NCBI RefSeq assembly: GCF_000328705.1
Contig: NC_019673.1
Span: 8,133,501-8,197,500, forward strand
DNA from: Saccharothrix espanaensis DSM 44229
Lineage (GTDB): Bacteria; Actinomycetota; Actinomycetes; Mycobacteriales; Pseudonocardiaceae
Direction: 5' to 3'
Length of the DNA: 64,000 nt
The position numbers and the translations under genes were made by a program. Numbering within the stretch: position 1 is the first letter of the stretch; every line of letters starts with the position of its first letter. Below the pieces are notes generated by a model. It was not told where the DNA came from. It saw only the letters and a program-made list of their open reading frames with translations, and ran no database searches. This document shows positions 8,726 through 18,589 of the stretch, in pieces.

Positions 8726-10237
8726 GGCAATGCCGCTAAGTTAGTGTCCTTACGGTAGAATTCAGCCATGGCGCGTGCTGGGCAGAAGAAAGCGTCGGTT
8801 GCGGTCGGCGAAGATGTCCGGCTTGTCGACCGGGTTTCGCTCGGTGTTCTGGCCGAGGTGGTTTCGCGGGACTTGATCGAGGAGGTCCTGGACGAGACCG
8901 GGAAACGCGAGCAGCGGACGCGTCTGCTTCCGGCGCATGTGATGGTGCGGTTCTGTCAAGCGATGTGCCTGTTCTTCGACGACGACTACGAGGAGGTCAT
9001 GCGGAAACTCGTCGGCTCGTTGAAGTCGATGGGTCGTGGCGCGGTGATGGCATGTTCCGTCGACCTCGGCGGTGGCGCAGGCACGGCAGCGTCTCGGGTC
9101 CGAGCCGTTGCGCGTGTTGTTCGAGCGGGTCGCGGTGCCGGTCGCCGGGCCGGGTGCCCATGGGGCATGGCTGAGGTCGCGGCGGGTCATGGCCGTGGAC
9201 GGTGTCATGCTCGATCTCCAGGACACGCCGGAGAATGTCGCGGAGTTCGGCAAGAGCGGAAACGACCACAAAGCAAGTGGGTTCCCCCAGGCGTTGGTGG
9301 TGGCGTTGGCCGAATGCGGGTCGCATGCGATCGTCGATGCCGTGATCAGTGGCTACCGCGGTGACGAGAAAGCCTTGTCCCGATCGTTGCTCGGCTCGGT
9401 CGAGGCCGGGATGCTGGTCACCGCCGATCGGAACTTCTACAGCTACTCGCTCTGGGAGGATTTCCTCGACACTGGCGCCGACCTGCTCTGGAGGATCGGC
9501 TCCGGGGTCGAGCTGCCCGTGCTGAAATGGCTTTCCGACGGCTCCTTCGACTCGATCCTGCTGAACCCTCAGGTCCGCGCCGGACGACGCCGACAGGTGA
9601 TCGCCGACGCCGCCGCCGGGAAGACCGTCAGCCCCGAGCAGGGATTCCGGGTCCGGGTTGTGGAATACGAAGTACCCGACCGGGAGGGCAACGGTACCGG
9701 CGAAGTGATCTGCTTGGCCACCACTATTCCGGAACCATCGGAAGCCACTGCCGCCGAACTGGCCTGGTGCTATCACCAGCGGTGGGAGATCGAGTCCGTT
9801 TTCAACGAGATCAAGACGCATCAACGCGGTAACGCCCGGATACTGCGGTCGAAATCGCCGGACATGGTCCGTCAGGAGATCTGGGCATTCCTGCTCACTC
9901 ATTACGCCATCCGCAGTCTGATGAGCCGGGCTGCCGACGAGGCCGATGTCGACCCCGACGAACTGTCCTTCATCCGCACTCTCCGCGTCGTCCGCCGCCA
10001 GGTCACCGCTCAGGCGGATTTTTCCCCCTGACCACCGCTGGCGAGCACTTGTCGACACCTTCGAGGAAATCCTCTGGAGACCCACACGAAGACGTCGCAA
10101 CCGTACCTGCGCTCGCGTTGTCAAACGCGGACGCCACAACTCCTACCGCGTCAAACGACCTGAACACCGCAGCATCAGGCATGACGGAACACCGACCATC
10201 AAGCTCCGCTCACCCGCCCTAACTTAACGGCATTGCC
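8726..10237 (+). mobile_element. IS4-family insertion sequence, decayed
   Basis: The element is 1512 bp with 19-bp terminal inverted repeats matching at 18 positions (GGCAATGCCGCTAAGTTAG at the left; the right end reads the same on the other strand with C changed to T). Its transposase frame is broken in three places. It is bounded by perfect 38-bp direct repeats, much longer than the usual 5-12 bp duplication, but long duplications are known from the IS4-superfamily elements IS1549 and IS1634. Confidence 0.85.
8768..10227 (+). pseudogene. IS4-family transposase, three frameshifts
   Basis: The N-terminal part (8768 to about 9033: MARAGQKKASVAVGEDVRLV through RKLVGSLKSMG) reads in one frame. 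The next few codons (SWRGD) read in a second frame and WHVPSTSAVAQARQRLG onwards in a third, so two single bases seem to be missing about 25 nt apart near 9030-9055. The catalytic part, including the Y-x-QRWEIE signature (CYHQRWEIESVFNEIK), is then open to 10031. The conserved C-terminus (RVVKRGRHNSYRVK) continues in another frame to 10227 after a T/C homopolymer at about 10020-10030. Unless these are sequencing errors or a programmed shift, the enzyme is dead. Confidence 0.85.
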
Positions 10238-10275
10238 GTATGGCCCGGTCGGAGACAACCACGACGGTGTCATAC
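10238..10275 (+). repeat. Right copy of 38-bp direct repeat flanking the IS4-type element
   Basis: Identical in all 38 positions to 8688-8725. The IS30-type element starts at the very next base, so this copy is sandwiched between the two insertion sequences. Confidence 0.9.
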
Positions 10276-11335
10276 GGTCATGGCGACAGCAGATTTGATC
10301 TCGCCCGTCGAGTAGTGGGGTCGTTCGTATGGCCGGTGGCCCGTTGTTGTCGTTCGAGGAGCGGGAGCTGGTCTCCCGGGAGTTGAGTCGGAACGCACGT
10401 TGTTCGACCCGTGTCCTCGGGACGCTTCTGGGTCGGCATCATTCGACGGTGGCGCGGGAGATCGCCGCGAACGGGGGCCGCCGTGGTTACCGGGCGGTGC
10501 GGGCGCAGTGCCGGGCGGCGGACAATCGTCGGCGGCCCAGGCTGCGTAAACTGGAATCGTCGGCCCGGTTGCACGATGCGGTGAACACCGGACTCCGGGA
10601 GAAGTGGTCGCCGCGTCAGATCGGCCGGCGGCTGCGCCTGGACCACCCGGACGACCCGGAGATGCGCGTGTCGCACGAGACGATCTACCAGAGCCTCTAC
10701 CTCCAGGCCCGGGGCGAACTGCGCACCCAACTGAAACTCGCGCTGCGCCGTGGCCGTGTCCAGCGGGTCGACCGCACCCGGCCGGCGGCCGCCCGCCAGT
10801 ACATCAAGGACATGGTCCGCATCAGCGACCGGCCGAAAGAGGCCGACGACCGCGCGGTCCCGGGCTTCTGGGAAGGCGACCTGATCATCGGACGCGGCAA
10901 CGCCTCGCAGATCGCCACCCTGGTCGAACGCACCACCCGATTCGTCATGCTGGTCCGCATCCCGCACGACCGCAACGCCCAACGCGTCGCCACCCTCCTC
11001 GCCCGAAAAATGGAGACCCTGCCCGAGTTCCTGCGCCGCAGCGTCACCTGGGACCAGGGCCGCGAAATGGCCCGCCACGCCTACTTCACCATCCGCACCG
11101 GCATCCCGGTCTACTTCTGCGACCCCCACAGCCCCTGGCAACGCGGCAGCAACGAAAACACCAACGGACTACTCCGCCAGTACTTCCCCAAAGGCACCGA
11201 CCTGTCCGTCCACACCCAGGCCGACCTCGACAAGGTCGCAGCCGAGATGAACGGCCGCCCCCGCCACACCCTCGACTGGCGCAAGCCAATCGAGGTCTAC
11301 AACGACCTGGTCAACACCCACACGTCGCCATGACC
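10276..11335 (+). mobile_element. IS30-family insertion sequence, apparently intact
   Basis: About 1060 bp, with GGTCATGGCGAC at the left end (10276-10287) and its complement GTCGCCATGACC at the right (11324-11335). An AC dinucleotide lies outside both ends, consistent with the 2-3 bp target duplication of the family. It carries one full-length transposase gene. It is inserted in the small host element, right next to the IS4-type copy. Confidence 0.8.
10329..11333 (+). CDS. IS30-family transposase
   Basis: The 334-aa DDE transposase has the N-terminal helix-turn-helix region typical of IS30 (RELSRNARCSTRVLGTLLGR, then STVAREIAANGG), the catalytic aspartates in GFWEGDLIIG and TWDQGREM, and the last acidic residue in the family-typical ENTNGLLRQYFPKGTD. 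Length and motifs are complete, so it may be active. The stop codon lies within the right terminal inverted repeat. Confidence 0.93.
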   Translation: MAGGPLLSFEERELVSRELSRNARCSTRVLGTLLGRHHSTVAREIAANGGRRGYRAVRAQCRAADNRRRPRLRKLESSARLHDAVNTGLREKWSPRQIGRRLRLDHPDDPEMRVSHETIYQSLYLQARGELRTQLKLALRRGRVQRVDRTRPAAARQYIKDMVRISDRPKEADDRAVPGFWEGDLIIGRGNASQIATLVERTTRFVMLVRIPHDRNAQRVATLLARKMETLPEFLRRSVTWDQGREMARHAYFTIRTGIPVYFCDPHSPWQRGSNENTNGLLRQYFPKGTDLSVHTQADLDKVAAEMNGRPRHTLDWRKPIEVYNDLVNTHTSP

Positions 11336-11352
11336 ACTTGACCCCACCCACC

Positions 11353-11401
11353 CTTGGCTGGTCAGTGCAAGCGAAGGGCGTGCTTGCACTGACCAGCCAA
11401 G
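11353..11401. terminator. Large hairpin, probable bidirectional terminator
   Basis: A perfect 20-bp stem (CTTGGCTGGTCAGTGCAAGC at 11353-11372 with 11382-11401) closes a nine-base loop. It lies inside the host mobile element, between the IS30 copy and rho. There is no long T-run on either side, so its function as a terminator is inferred from the size of the stem only. Confidence 0.6.
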
Positions 11402-11490
11402 CGCGGTTCGCTGGCGCGCGGGCCATACGGGGATGACACGACGCGGTGGGTGGATTGTGCGCTGCGCGCGCTGGTGGGTGCTGAATGCGG

Positions 11491-11526
11491 AACGGCCCGC
11501 CTGACCGTGGGGTCGGGCGGGCCGTT
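11491..11526 (-). terminator. rho transcription terminator
   Basis: An 11-bp inverted repeat (AACGGCCCGCC at 11491-11501 with GGCGGGCCGTT at 11516-11526) lies just after the rho stop on the minus strand. A GC-rich stem bounded by AA/TT is typical of actinobacterial intrinsic terminators. Confidence 0.65.
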
Positions 11527-11537
11527 TGCCGACTGGG

Positions 11538-13574
11538 TCAGTCGTTGTCGGCGCCTGGCGTCGTCTTCGCCACCTGCATCAGGAACTCGATGTTGGTGCG
11601 GCTCTTGCGAAGGCGGTCCAGCAGGAGGTCGATCGCCTGCTGGCTGTCCAGGGCGTGCAGGACCCGGCGGAGCTTGTGCATGACCGCTAGCTCGTCGGGC
11701 GACAGGAGCAGGTCTTCCTTGCGGGTGCCGGACGAGTCGACGTCCACCGCGGGGAAGGTGCGCTTGTCGGCGATCTTGCGGTCGAGCTTGAGTTCCGCGT
11801 TGCCGGTGCCCTTGAACTCCTCGAAGATCACGCTGTCGCCCGCGGAGCCCGTTTCGACCAGGGCCGTGGCGATGACGGTGAGGCTGCCGCCGCCCTCGAT
11901 GTTGCGGGCCGCGCCGAGGAAGCGCTTCGGCGGGTAGAGCGCCGTCGAGTCGACACCACCGGACAGGATCCGGCCGCTGGCCGGGGCCGCCAGGTTGTAC
12001 GCACGGCCCAGGCGGGTGATCGAGTCCAGCAGGACGACCACGTCGTGACCCATCTCGACCAGGCGCTTCGCCCGTTCGATGGCCAGCTCGGAGATCGTCG
12101 TGTGGTCCGACGGCGGCCGGTCGAAGGTCGAGGCGATGACCTCGCCCTTCACCGAGCGCTGCATGTCGGTGACCTCTTCGGGCCGCTCGTCCACCAGGAC
12201 CACCATCAGGTGGCACTCCGGGTTGTTCTTCGTGATCGCGTTCGCGATCGACTGCAGGACCGACGTCTTGCCGGCCTTCGGCGGGGACACTACGAGCGCG
12301 CGCTGGCCCTTGCCGATCGGCATCACCAGGTCGATGACGCGGGTCGTCAGGATGTGCGGCTCGGTCTCCAGGCGGAGGCGCTCGTTCGGGTACAGCGGCG
12401 TCAGCTTGGTGAAGTCGGGGCGGTTCTTCGACTCCTCCGGGTCCAACCCGTTGATCTTGTCCACGCGGACCAGCGGGTTGAACTTCTGGCGCTGCTGCTC
12501 GCCGTCGCGCGGCTGGCGGACGGCACCGATCAGGGCGTCGCCGCGGCGCAGGCCGTACTTGCGGACCAGCGACAACGACACGTAGACGTCGTTCGGGCCG
12601 GCCAGGTAGCCGGACGTGCGGACGAACGCGTAGTTCTCCAGGACGTCGAGGATGCCCGCCACGGGGAGCAGGACGTCGTCGTCGCGCACCTCGGTGTCGG
12701 TGCCGGGGCCCGCGCCGTCGCCACGGCCGCCGCGGCGGCGGCGGTCGCGGAAGCGACGGCCCCTGCGGCCGCCTTCCTCGTCGTCGCCGTCGTCCGGGAC
12801 GTTCTGCACGTTCTGCCGGTCGCGGTCACCGCGGTCGCGGTCCCGGTCCCGGTCTCGGTTGCGGTCGCCACGGCCCTCGCGGTCGCCACGGCCGTCACGG
12901 TCGCCCCGGTCACGGTCGCGGTTGCGGTTGCCGCGTTCGTTGCGGTCACCGCGGTCGCCGCGGTCCTGGCGCTCGTTGCGGTCGTGGCGCTGGTCGCCGC
13001 CGCGGTCCTGCTGCGGGCGGTCCTGGTGCTGCGGCTGCTGCTGGGGCGGGGCGTCGGCGGTGGGCGCGGTGGCGGCGGCCGGCTGGGCCGCCGCTTCCGG
13101 GCTGCCCGACGGGCGGTTCGAGGACCGGCGGCGGCGGTTGCCCCGGCGGTTGCCCTCGTCGTCGGACTGCGCGGGGCGGTCCGCCACGTCGAGCTGCTGC
13201 TGGGTCGGCTTCTCCACGGGCTTCTCGGCCACGGGAGCGGCGGCCGGCTTCTCGACCACCGGCTTCTCGGCGACGGCCGCCTTCTTCTCGGCCTTGGGCG
13301 GCGTCGCGGCACTGCCCCGACCGGAGGTGCCGCCCTGACGCTCCTTGATGGCCGCGATGAGGTCGCCCTTGCGGAGTCCGGCGGTGCCGGTGATACCGAG
13401 CTGACCTGCGAGTTCACGAAGTTCGGCGAGCACCATGCCGGAAAGGCCCGCGCGCTTGCGCGGCGGGGCGCTGCCGTTCGAAGGGGTTGACAGAGCGTTC
13501 TCCTCGGCTCCGGAACTGGCAGCGGCGTTGGGAGCAGCAGGAGCTTCGCTGCTCAGCACATCAGTGTTGCTCAC
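11538..13574 (-). CDS. rho: Transcription termination factor Rho
   Basis: The hexameric RNA helicase releases RNA polymerase from untranslated transcripts. The 678-aa protein has a Rho_N/SAP-like segment (LSGMVLAELRELAGQLGI), a very long actinobacterial insertion rich in R, D, N, G and Q (DRGD/NRDRDRGDRD repeats), the primary RNA-binding OB domain, Walker A in SPPKAGKTS and Walker B in VVVLLDSITRLGRAYN. The insertion is known in this phylum to bind RNA and to be disordered. I chose the GTG at 13574 (SNTDVLSSEA) because AGGAAGGA precedes it; the upstream reading is unconserved leader. The 345 bp between this start and thrB would hold its promoter and leader. Confidence 0.95.
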   Translation of the reverse strand: MSNTDVLSSEAPAAPNAAASSGAEENALSTPSNGSAPPRKRAGLSGMVLAELRELAGQLGITGTAGLRKGDLIAAIKERQGGTSGRGSAATPPKAEKKAAVAEKPVVEKPAAAPVAEKPVEKPTQQQLDVADRPAQSDDEGNRRGNRRRRSSNRPSGSPEAAAQPAAATAPTADAPPQQQPQHQDRPQQDRGGDQRHDRNERQDRGDRGDRNERGNRNRDRDRGDRDGRGDREGRGDRNRDRDRDRDRGDRDRQNVQNVPDDGDDEEGGRRGRRFRDRRRRGGRGDGAGPGTDTEVRDDDVLLPVAGILDVLENYAFVRTSGYLAGPNDVYVSLSLVRKYGLRRGDALIGAVRQPRDGEQQRQKFNPLVRVDKINGLDPEESKNRPDFTKLTPLYPNERLRLETEPHILTTRVIDLVMPIGKGQRALVVSPPKAGKTSVLQSIANAITKNNPECHLMVVLVDERPEEVTDMQRSVKGEVIASTFDRPPSDHTTISELAIERAKRLVEMGHDVVVLLDSITRLGRAYNLAAPASGRILSGGVDSTALYPPKRFLGAARNIEGGGSLTVIATALVETGSAGDSVIFEEFKGTGNAELKLDRKIADKRTFPAVDVDSSGTRKEDLLLSPDELAVMHKLRRVLHALDSQQAIDLLLDRLRKSRTNIEFLMQVAKTTPGADND

Positions 13575-13919
13575 ACATGTCCTTCCTGACCGGACCGCGC
13601 CTCCTACGCGGACCAGCGGACCTGCCGTCCGACGGAATGCGGACAGGCAGTTCGCCTGCGTCTCGGAGGACTTCGTCCGCGCGAAAACGCGCACAGATAC
13701 GGAGTCCACCGGCACGAGACGTTCTCGGTCACACGGCGAGCGGGTGCCTTCCAGCGCCAACCCCGTCCATACGGCACAGGGCCAAGTCACTGGAGGAATG
13801 CGATCCGGAGCGAATGTCCGGGCACCACACCGGCGCCCGTGCGCGCGGTGACTGATGGCCCCGAGGGTAGACGCCGGTCCGGCCAGGTGCAACAACCAGG
13901 GCTCGGCGCGTCGTATCAC
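13575..13919. other. rho upstream leader region
   Basis: A 345-bp gap between the thrB stop and the rho start. It has no convincing gene. It contains the strong rho ribosome binding site (AGGAAGGA on the minus strand, about 13580-13587) and is long enough for an autoregulated leader, as is known for rho in other bacteria; no specific structure could be established by eye. Confidence 0.4.
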
Positions 13920-14795
13920 TCAACCGAGTGGCGCAACCCGGACTCCCTCGGTGTCGACCGGGACGTGGTGCGGCGTGAAACCGCTCACGTCGATGCCTTC
14001 GGGGAGCTTGCCGTCCTCGGGCAGGGCCAGCACGGTGGGGCCGGCACCGGAGACCGCGGCCGGGACCCCGGCTTCCCGGAGGGCCTTGACCAGGGCGTAC
14101 GTGGCCGGCCAGGCGGATTCCCGGTAGGGCTCGTGCAGGCGGTCGTCCAGTGCGGAGAGGAGGAGTTCAGGGTTCTCGGTGAGGGCGTGGACGGCCAGGG
14201 CCGAGCGGGCGGCGGCGAAGGCGGCGTCGGCGTGCGGGACCGTGGGGGGCAGCAGGCCGCGGGTGGTGCGGGTCGCTGATTCCTGTTCGGGGATCAGGAC
14301 CACGGGGGCCAGCGCGGGGTGCGGGTCCAAACGCACCGCGCGGTAGCGGTCACCCTCCGTCCACGCGACGGCCACGCCGCCGAACATCGCGGCGGCGGCG
14401 TTGTCGGCGTGGCCCTCGAACTCGGCGGCCAGTTGCAACGCGGCCGTGTCCAACTCGTGGCCGGCCAGGGCGTACGCGGCGGCGATGCCCGCCACGACGG
14501 CGGCCGAGGACGAGCCCAGGCCGCGGGCGTGCGGGATGGCGTTGCGACAGCGCAGGTGCAGGCCGGGGACGGGGCTGCCGAGGCGGGTGGTCGCCGCCGT
14601 GAAGGCGCGGACGACCAGGTGGGACTCGTCCGCGGGGACGGTCGCGGCACCCTGGCCGACCACCTCGATGGTGAGGCCGGATTCCGTTGTGCGGAATTCG
14701 ACCTCGTCGTGCAGGCCCAGCGCCAGGCCCAGGGCGTCGAAGCCGGAGCCCAGGTTGGCGGTGGAGGCCGGGACGGTGACGCGGACGGCGGTCAT
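13920..14795 (-). CDS. thrB: Homoserine kinase
   Basis: This GHMP-family kinase (291 aa) phosphorylates homoserine with ATP to O-phosphohomoserine, the substrate of ThrC. The N-terminal [20 protein letters not shown] and the ATP-binding [15 protein letters not shown] (P-x3-GLGSSAA type) are clear, as is the C-terminal [12 protein letters not shown]. The ATG at 14795 overlaps the thrC stop by four bases (ATGA), indicating translational coupling. It is the last threonine gene, ahead of rho. Confidence 0.95.
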   Translation of the reverse strand: MTAVRVTVPASTANLGSGFDALGLALGLHDEVEFRTTESGLTIEVVGQGAATVPADESHLVVRAFTAATTRLGSPVPGLHLRCRNAIPHARGLGSSSAAVVAGIAAAYALAGHELDTAALQLAAEFEGHADNAAAAMFGGVAVAWTEGDRYRAVRLDPHPALAPVVLIPEQESATRTTRGLLPPTVPHADAAFAAARSALAVHALTENPELLLSALDDRLHEPYRESAWPATYALVKALREAGVPAAVSGAGPTVLALPEDGKLPEGIDVSGFTPHHVPVDTEGVRVAPLG

Positions 14796-15868
14796 GCCAG
14801 TTCCAGCGCCGTGGCCACCGCGCCGGGGTCGACCGGGACCGGCTCGACCTCGGGCATGCCGCCCAGCGCCGTGTCCGGGTCCTTCAGGCCGTGGCCGGTG
14901 ACCGTGCACACCACCAGCGAGCCCTTCGGCAGGCGGCCGTCTGCGGTGGTCGCGAGCAGGCCCGCGACGCTGGTCGCGGAGGCCGGCTCGACGAAGATGC
15001 CCTCGCGGTTGGCCAGCAGGCGGTACGCCTCCAGGATCTTCTCGTCGGTGACCGCCTCGAACAGGCCACCGGACTGCTCCTTCGCGGTGACCGCGCCGGT
15101 CCACGACGCCGGGCTGCCCACCCGGATGGCGGTGGCGATGGTCTCCGGGTTCGCGACCGGCTCGCCGAGCACGAGCGGCGCGGAGCCGGCCGCCTGGAAG
15201 CCGAACATCCGGGGCGTCGACGCGACCACGCCCTCGGTCGCGTAGTCGGAGTAGCCGCGCCAGTACGCGGTGATGTTGCCGGCGTTGCCGACCGGCAGGC
15301 AGTGCACGTCCGGCGCGCGGCCGAGCACGTCGCAGATCTCCCACGCGGCGGTCTTCTGGCCGATCAGCCGGACCGGGTTCACCGAGTTGACCAGGGTGAT
15401 CGGGTACTCGGCCGAGGTCTTGGACGCCAGTTCCAGGCAGTCGTCGAAGTTGCCGTCGATCTGCAGGATGCGCGCGCCGTGCGAGACCGCCTGGGCGAGC
15501 TTGCCCAGGGCGATCTTGCCGCGCGGCACCAGCACGGCGGCGGTGAGCCCGGCCTTGGCCGCGTAGGCCGCGGCCGACGCGGAGGTGTTGCCGGTCGACG
15601 CGCAGATGACCGCCTTGATGCCGCTGGCCAGGGCGTGCGTCATGGCCACGGTCATGCCGCGGTCCTTGAACGAGCCGGTCGGGTTGGCGCCCTCGACCTT
15701 CACGTACACCTGGCACCCGGTCACGTCGGACAGGTAGTCCGAGGCCACCAGGGGCGTGCCGCCCTCGTGGAGGGTGACGACCCTGGCCCCCGGGGGGAGC
15801 TGGATCCGGTCCGCGTAGGCGTGGATGATGCCGGGCCACCCCGGTCGCACGCCCGCTTGGATCGTCAT
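14792..15868 (-). CDS. thrC: Threonine synthase
   Basis: This PLP enzyme (358 aa) converts O-phosphohomoserine to threonine. The PLP-lysine motif [12 protein letters not shown] is near residue 63-74; the phosphate-binding glycine loop is seen in [14 protein letters not shown]. The length is that of the short bacterial class. Both ends overlap neighbours by four bases (ATGA with hom upstream and with thrB downstream), so hom-thrC-thrB is a tightly coupled unit. Confidence 0.96.
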   Translation of the reverse strand: MTIQAGVRPGWPGIIHAYADRIQLPPGARVVTLHEGGTPLVASDYLSDVTGCQVYVKVEGANPTGSFKDRGMTVAMTHALASGIKAVICASTGNTSASAAAYAAKAGLTAAVLVPRGKIALGKLAQAVSHGARILQIDGNFDDCLELASKTSAEYPITLVNSVNPVRLIGQKTAAWEICDVLGRAPDVHCLPVGNAGNITAYWRGYSDYATEGVVASTPRMFGFQAAGSAPLVLGEPVANPETIATAIRVGSPASWTGAVTAKEQSGGLFEAVTDEKILEAYRLLANREGIFVEPASATSVAGLLATTADGRLPKGSLVVCTVTGHGLKDPDTALGGMPEVEPVPVDPGAVATALELA

Positions 15869-17163
15869 GACTCTTCGCCTTCCACCCGCATCACGCTGAC
15901 CACTTCCCGAACCACGGGCAGTCCGCCGATCTTGTCCACGGTCGACCGCAGTGCCGCGTCGGTCGCGGCGTGGGTGACGATCACCAGGCTGGCGTCGTCC
16001 ACCCGTCCCTCCTGCCGGACCGCGGCGATGCTCACGTCGTGTTCCGCGAACACCGCCGCGACCTGCGACAGCACACCTGGCTTGTCGGCCACGTCGAGGC
16101 TGATGTGGTACTTCGTCGAGGCGTGGCCCATCGGCCGCACGGGCAGGGCCGCGTAGGCCGACTCGCGCGGGCCGCGCCCGCTGACGACCTTGTTGCGGGC
16201 CACCGCGACGAGGTCGCCGAGCACCGCGCTGGCCGTGGGCGCGCCGCCCGCGCCCTTGCCGTAGAACATCATCTCGCCCGCCGCGTCGGCTTCCACGAAC
16301 ACCGCGTTGAACGCGCCGTTGACGCCCGCGAGCGGGTGCGACCTGGGGATCATCGCCGGGTGCACGCGGACCGAGATGCTGTCGGTGCCGTTGTCGGTGA
16401 CCCGCTCGCAGATGGCGAGCAGCTTGACCGTGCGGCCCAGGCCCTTGGCGGCGGCGATGTCGGCGGCGCTGACCCCGGCGATGCCCTCGCGGTGCACGTC
16501 CGCAGCCGTCACCCGGCTGTGGAACGCCAGCGACGCCAGGATCGCGGCCTTCGACGCGGCGTCGAACCCGTCCACGTCGGCGGTCGGGTCGGCTTCGGCG
16601 TAGCCCAGGCGGGTGGCTTCCTCCAGGGTCTCGGCGTAACCCGCCCCGGTGGAATCCATCCCCGAGAGGATGAAGTTCGTGGTGCCGTTGACGATGCCCA
16701 TCACCCGGGTGATGCGGTCGCCGGCCAGGGACTCGCGCAGCGGGCGCAGCAGCGGGATCGCGCCCGCCACCGCCGCCTCGAAGTACAGGTCCGCGCCGGC
16801 GGCGTCGGCGGCCTCGAACAGCTCGCCGGAGTGCTCGGCGAGCAGCGCCTTGTTCGCGGTCACCACGGACTTGCCCGCCTTGAGCGCCTTGAGCAGCCAC
16901 GTCCGCGCGGGCTCGATCCCGCCGACCACCTCGACCACGACGTCCACGTCGGACTCGACCAGCGCGTCGACGTCGGTGGTGAGCAGCTCGGCGGGCACCT
17001 CGCGGTGCTTGTTCGGCTTGCGCACCGCGATGCCGGCCAGCTCGACGGGCGCGCCGACCCGCGCGGTCAGGTCCGCCGCCTGGTCGGTCAGCAGCCGGAC
17101 CACCTCGGTGCCGACCGTGCCGCAGCCGAGCAGCGCGACTTTGATCGGTTTACGGCCAGGCAC
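15865..17163 (-). CDS. hom: Homoserine dehydrogenase
   Basis: Reduces aspartate semialdehyde to homoserine with NAD(P)H, the branch point to threonine and methionine. The 432-aa protein starts with a Rossmann motif ([10 protein letters not shown]), contains the catalytic-domain stretch [13 protein letters not shown], and ends with an ACT domain (about 350-432, [20 protein letters not shown]), the usual site of threonine feedback inhibition. I chose the GTG at 17163, with GGAGG six bases upstream, two bases after the lysA stop codon begins its last base. The longer reading lacks any conserved residues. Confidence 0.95.
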   Translation of the reverse strand: MPGRKPIKVALLGCGTVGTEVVRLLTDQAADLTARVGAPVELAGIAVRKPNKHREVPAELLTTDVDALVESDVDVVVEVVGGIEPARTWLLKALKAGKSVVTANKALLAEHSGELFEAADAAGADLYFEAAVAGAIPLLRPLRESLAGDRITRVMGIVNGTTNFILSGMDSTGAGYAETLEEATRLGYAEADPTADVDGFDAASKAAILASLAFHSRVTAADVHREGIAGVSAADIAAAKGLGRTVKLLAICERVTDNGTDSISVRVHPAMIPRSHPLAGVNGAFNAVFVEADAAGEMMFYGKGAGGAPTASAVLGDLVAVARNKVVSGRGPRESAYAALPVRPMGHASTKYHISLDVADKPGVLSQVAAVFAEHDVSIAAVRQEGRVDDASLVIVTHAATDAALRSTVDKIGGLPVVREVVSVMRVEGEES

Positions 17164-17164
17164 G

Positions 17165-18589
17165 TCATACCTCCAGGCGGAACAGGTCTTCCTCGGTCTC
17201 CCGGCGCAGCAGCAACCGGGACTGGCCTTCCGCGACCGCGGCGAGCGCGGGGCGGGGCAGCCGGTTGTAGCCACTGGCCATGGAGTAGCAGTAGGCGCCG
17301 GTGGCGGCGACCGCGATCAGGTCGCCGGGCGCGAGGTCGTCGGGCAGCCAGCAGTCCCGCACGACCACGTCACCGGACTCGCAGTGCTTGCCGACGACCC
17401 GGCACAGGACGGCCTTCGCGCCGTCCTCGGCCTTGCGGGACACCAGCTTGCAGTCGTACACGGCGTCGTACAGGGCGGTGCGGATGTTGTCGCTCATGCC
17501 GCCGTCGACGCTGACGTACCGGCGGATCGCGCCGGCGTCGAGCAGGACGTCCTTGATGGTGCCGACCTCGTAGACGGTGACCGTGCCGGGGCCGACGATG
17601 GCCCGGCCGGGCTCGACCGCGACCTTCGGCGCGGGCAGCCGGGCGTGCTCGGACTCCTTGGCCACGATGTTGTGCAGCTGCCGGGCCAGTTCGGCGGGCG
17701 GCGGCGGGTCGTCGTCCGGGGTGTAGGCGATGCCGAGGCCGCCGCCCAGGTCGACGGTGGTCACGTGCTCCAGCACGCCCGCGCCGTGCTCGTCGCGCAG
17801 CTCGGCGAGCAGGCCGATCACCCGGCGGGCGGCGACCTCGAAGCCGCTGGCGTCGAAGATCTGCGAGCCGATGTGGCTGTGCAGGCCGATCAGGCTCAGC
17901 CCCTCGGCCTTGAGCACCCGGCGGGCGGCCTCGGCGGCGTCGCCGGAGGACAGCGAGAAGCCGAACTTCTGGTCCTCGTGGGCGGTCGCGATGAACTCGT
18001 GGGTGTGCGCCTCGACGCCGACCGTCACCCGGATCATCACCGGCTGCACGACCGCGCGATCCCGCGCGACCTGGTCCAGCCGGGCGATCTCGTGGAACGA
18101 GTCGAGCACCACGGCGCCGACACCCGCTTCGACGGCGGAGGTCAGCTCGGCGACGGACTTGTTGTTGCCGTGCAGGGCGATCCGCTCGGGCGGGAACTCG
18201 GCGCGCAGCGCGATGGCCAGCTCGCCGCCGCTGGCCACGTCGATGCTCAGGCCCTCCTCGGCGACCCACCGGGCCACCGCGACGGACAGGAACGCCTTGG
18301 ACGCGTAGTGCACGCGCGTCGGGTCGCCGAACGCCTCCGCGTGCTCGCGGCAGCGGGACCGGAAGTCGGCCTCGTCCATCACGAACAGCGGGGTGCCGAA
18401 CCGCTCGGCCAGTTCCCGCACGTCGACGCCGGCGAACTCGACCGCGCCGGTGTCGTTGCGGGAAGCGTTGCGCGGCCACACGTTCGGGTGGAGCTTGTCG
18501 AGTTCCTCCTGGCCGGCCGGGCGGTTGCCGGCGGTGTTGGAGGGGATCAGGACGTCGGCGTGCCGGGGACCGGCGGGGTGCGCGCGCAT
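17165..18589 (-). CDS. lysA: Diaminopimelate decarboxylase
   Basis: This PLP fold-III enzyme (474 aa) decarboxylates meso-diaminopimelate to lysine. The PLP lysine is in [10 protein letters not shown], the glycine-rich loop and His in LHSHIGSQI and [10 protein letters not shown], and the substrate motif in the C-terminal [10 protein letters not shown]. The N-terminus carries about 45 residues before the barrel, common in actinobacteria. The ATG at 18589 overlaps the argS stop by one base (TGATG). It leads directly into hom, joining lysine and threonine branches of the aspartate family in one operon. Confidence 0.95.
   Translation of the reverse strand: MRAHPAGPRHADVLIPSNTAGNRPAGQEELDKLHPNVWPRNASRNDTGAVEFAGVDVRELAERFGTPLFVMDEADFRSRCREHAEAFGDPTRVHYASKAFLSVAVARWVAEEGLSIDVASGGELAIALRAEFPPERIALHGNNKSVAELTSAVEAGVGAVVLDSFHEIARLDQVARDRAVVQPVMIRVTVGVEAHTHEFIATAHEDQKFGFSLSSGDAAEAARRVLKAEGLSLIGLHSHIGSQIFDASGFEVAARRVIGLLAELRDEHGAGVLEHVTTVDLGGGLGIAYTPDDDPPPPAELARQLHNIVAKESEHARLPAPKVAVEPGRAIVGPGTVTVYEVGTIKDVLLDAGAIRRYVSVDGGMSDNIRTALYDAVYDCKLVSRKAEDGAKAVLCRVVGKHCESGDVVVRDCWLPDDLAPGDLIAVAATGAYCYSMASGYNRLPRPALAAVAEGQSRLLLRRETEEDLFRLEV

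Larger units (their letters stand above)
8672..11444. mobile_element. Small (MITE-like) element with 26-bp inverted repeats, carrying two later IS insertions
   Basis: A perfect 26-bp inverted repeat lies at 8672-8697 and 11419-11444, starting GCGTCGTGTCATCCCC at each end. The outer flanks both read GGTGG, as expected for a 5-bp target duplication. If the IS4-type and IS30-type insertions and their duplications are removed, only about 160 bp remain, without a transposase. This fits a MITE or the remnant of an IS. The remaining interior includes a 20-bp-stem hairpin. The whole structure separates rho from rpmE, genes that are normally adjacent. Confidence 0.7.

Noticed and set aside
12045-13490. 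Plus-strand frame with very hydrophobic A/V/L runs that looks like a membrane protein
   Set aside because: It is the antisense of the R/D-rich repeat of rho; reading GC-rich Arg/Asp codons backwards yields Ala/Val/Leu runs.
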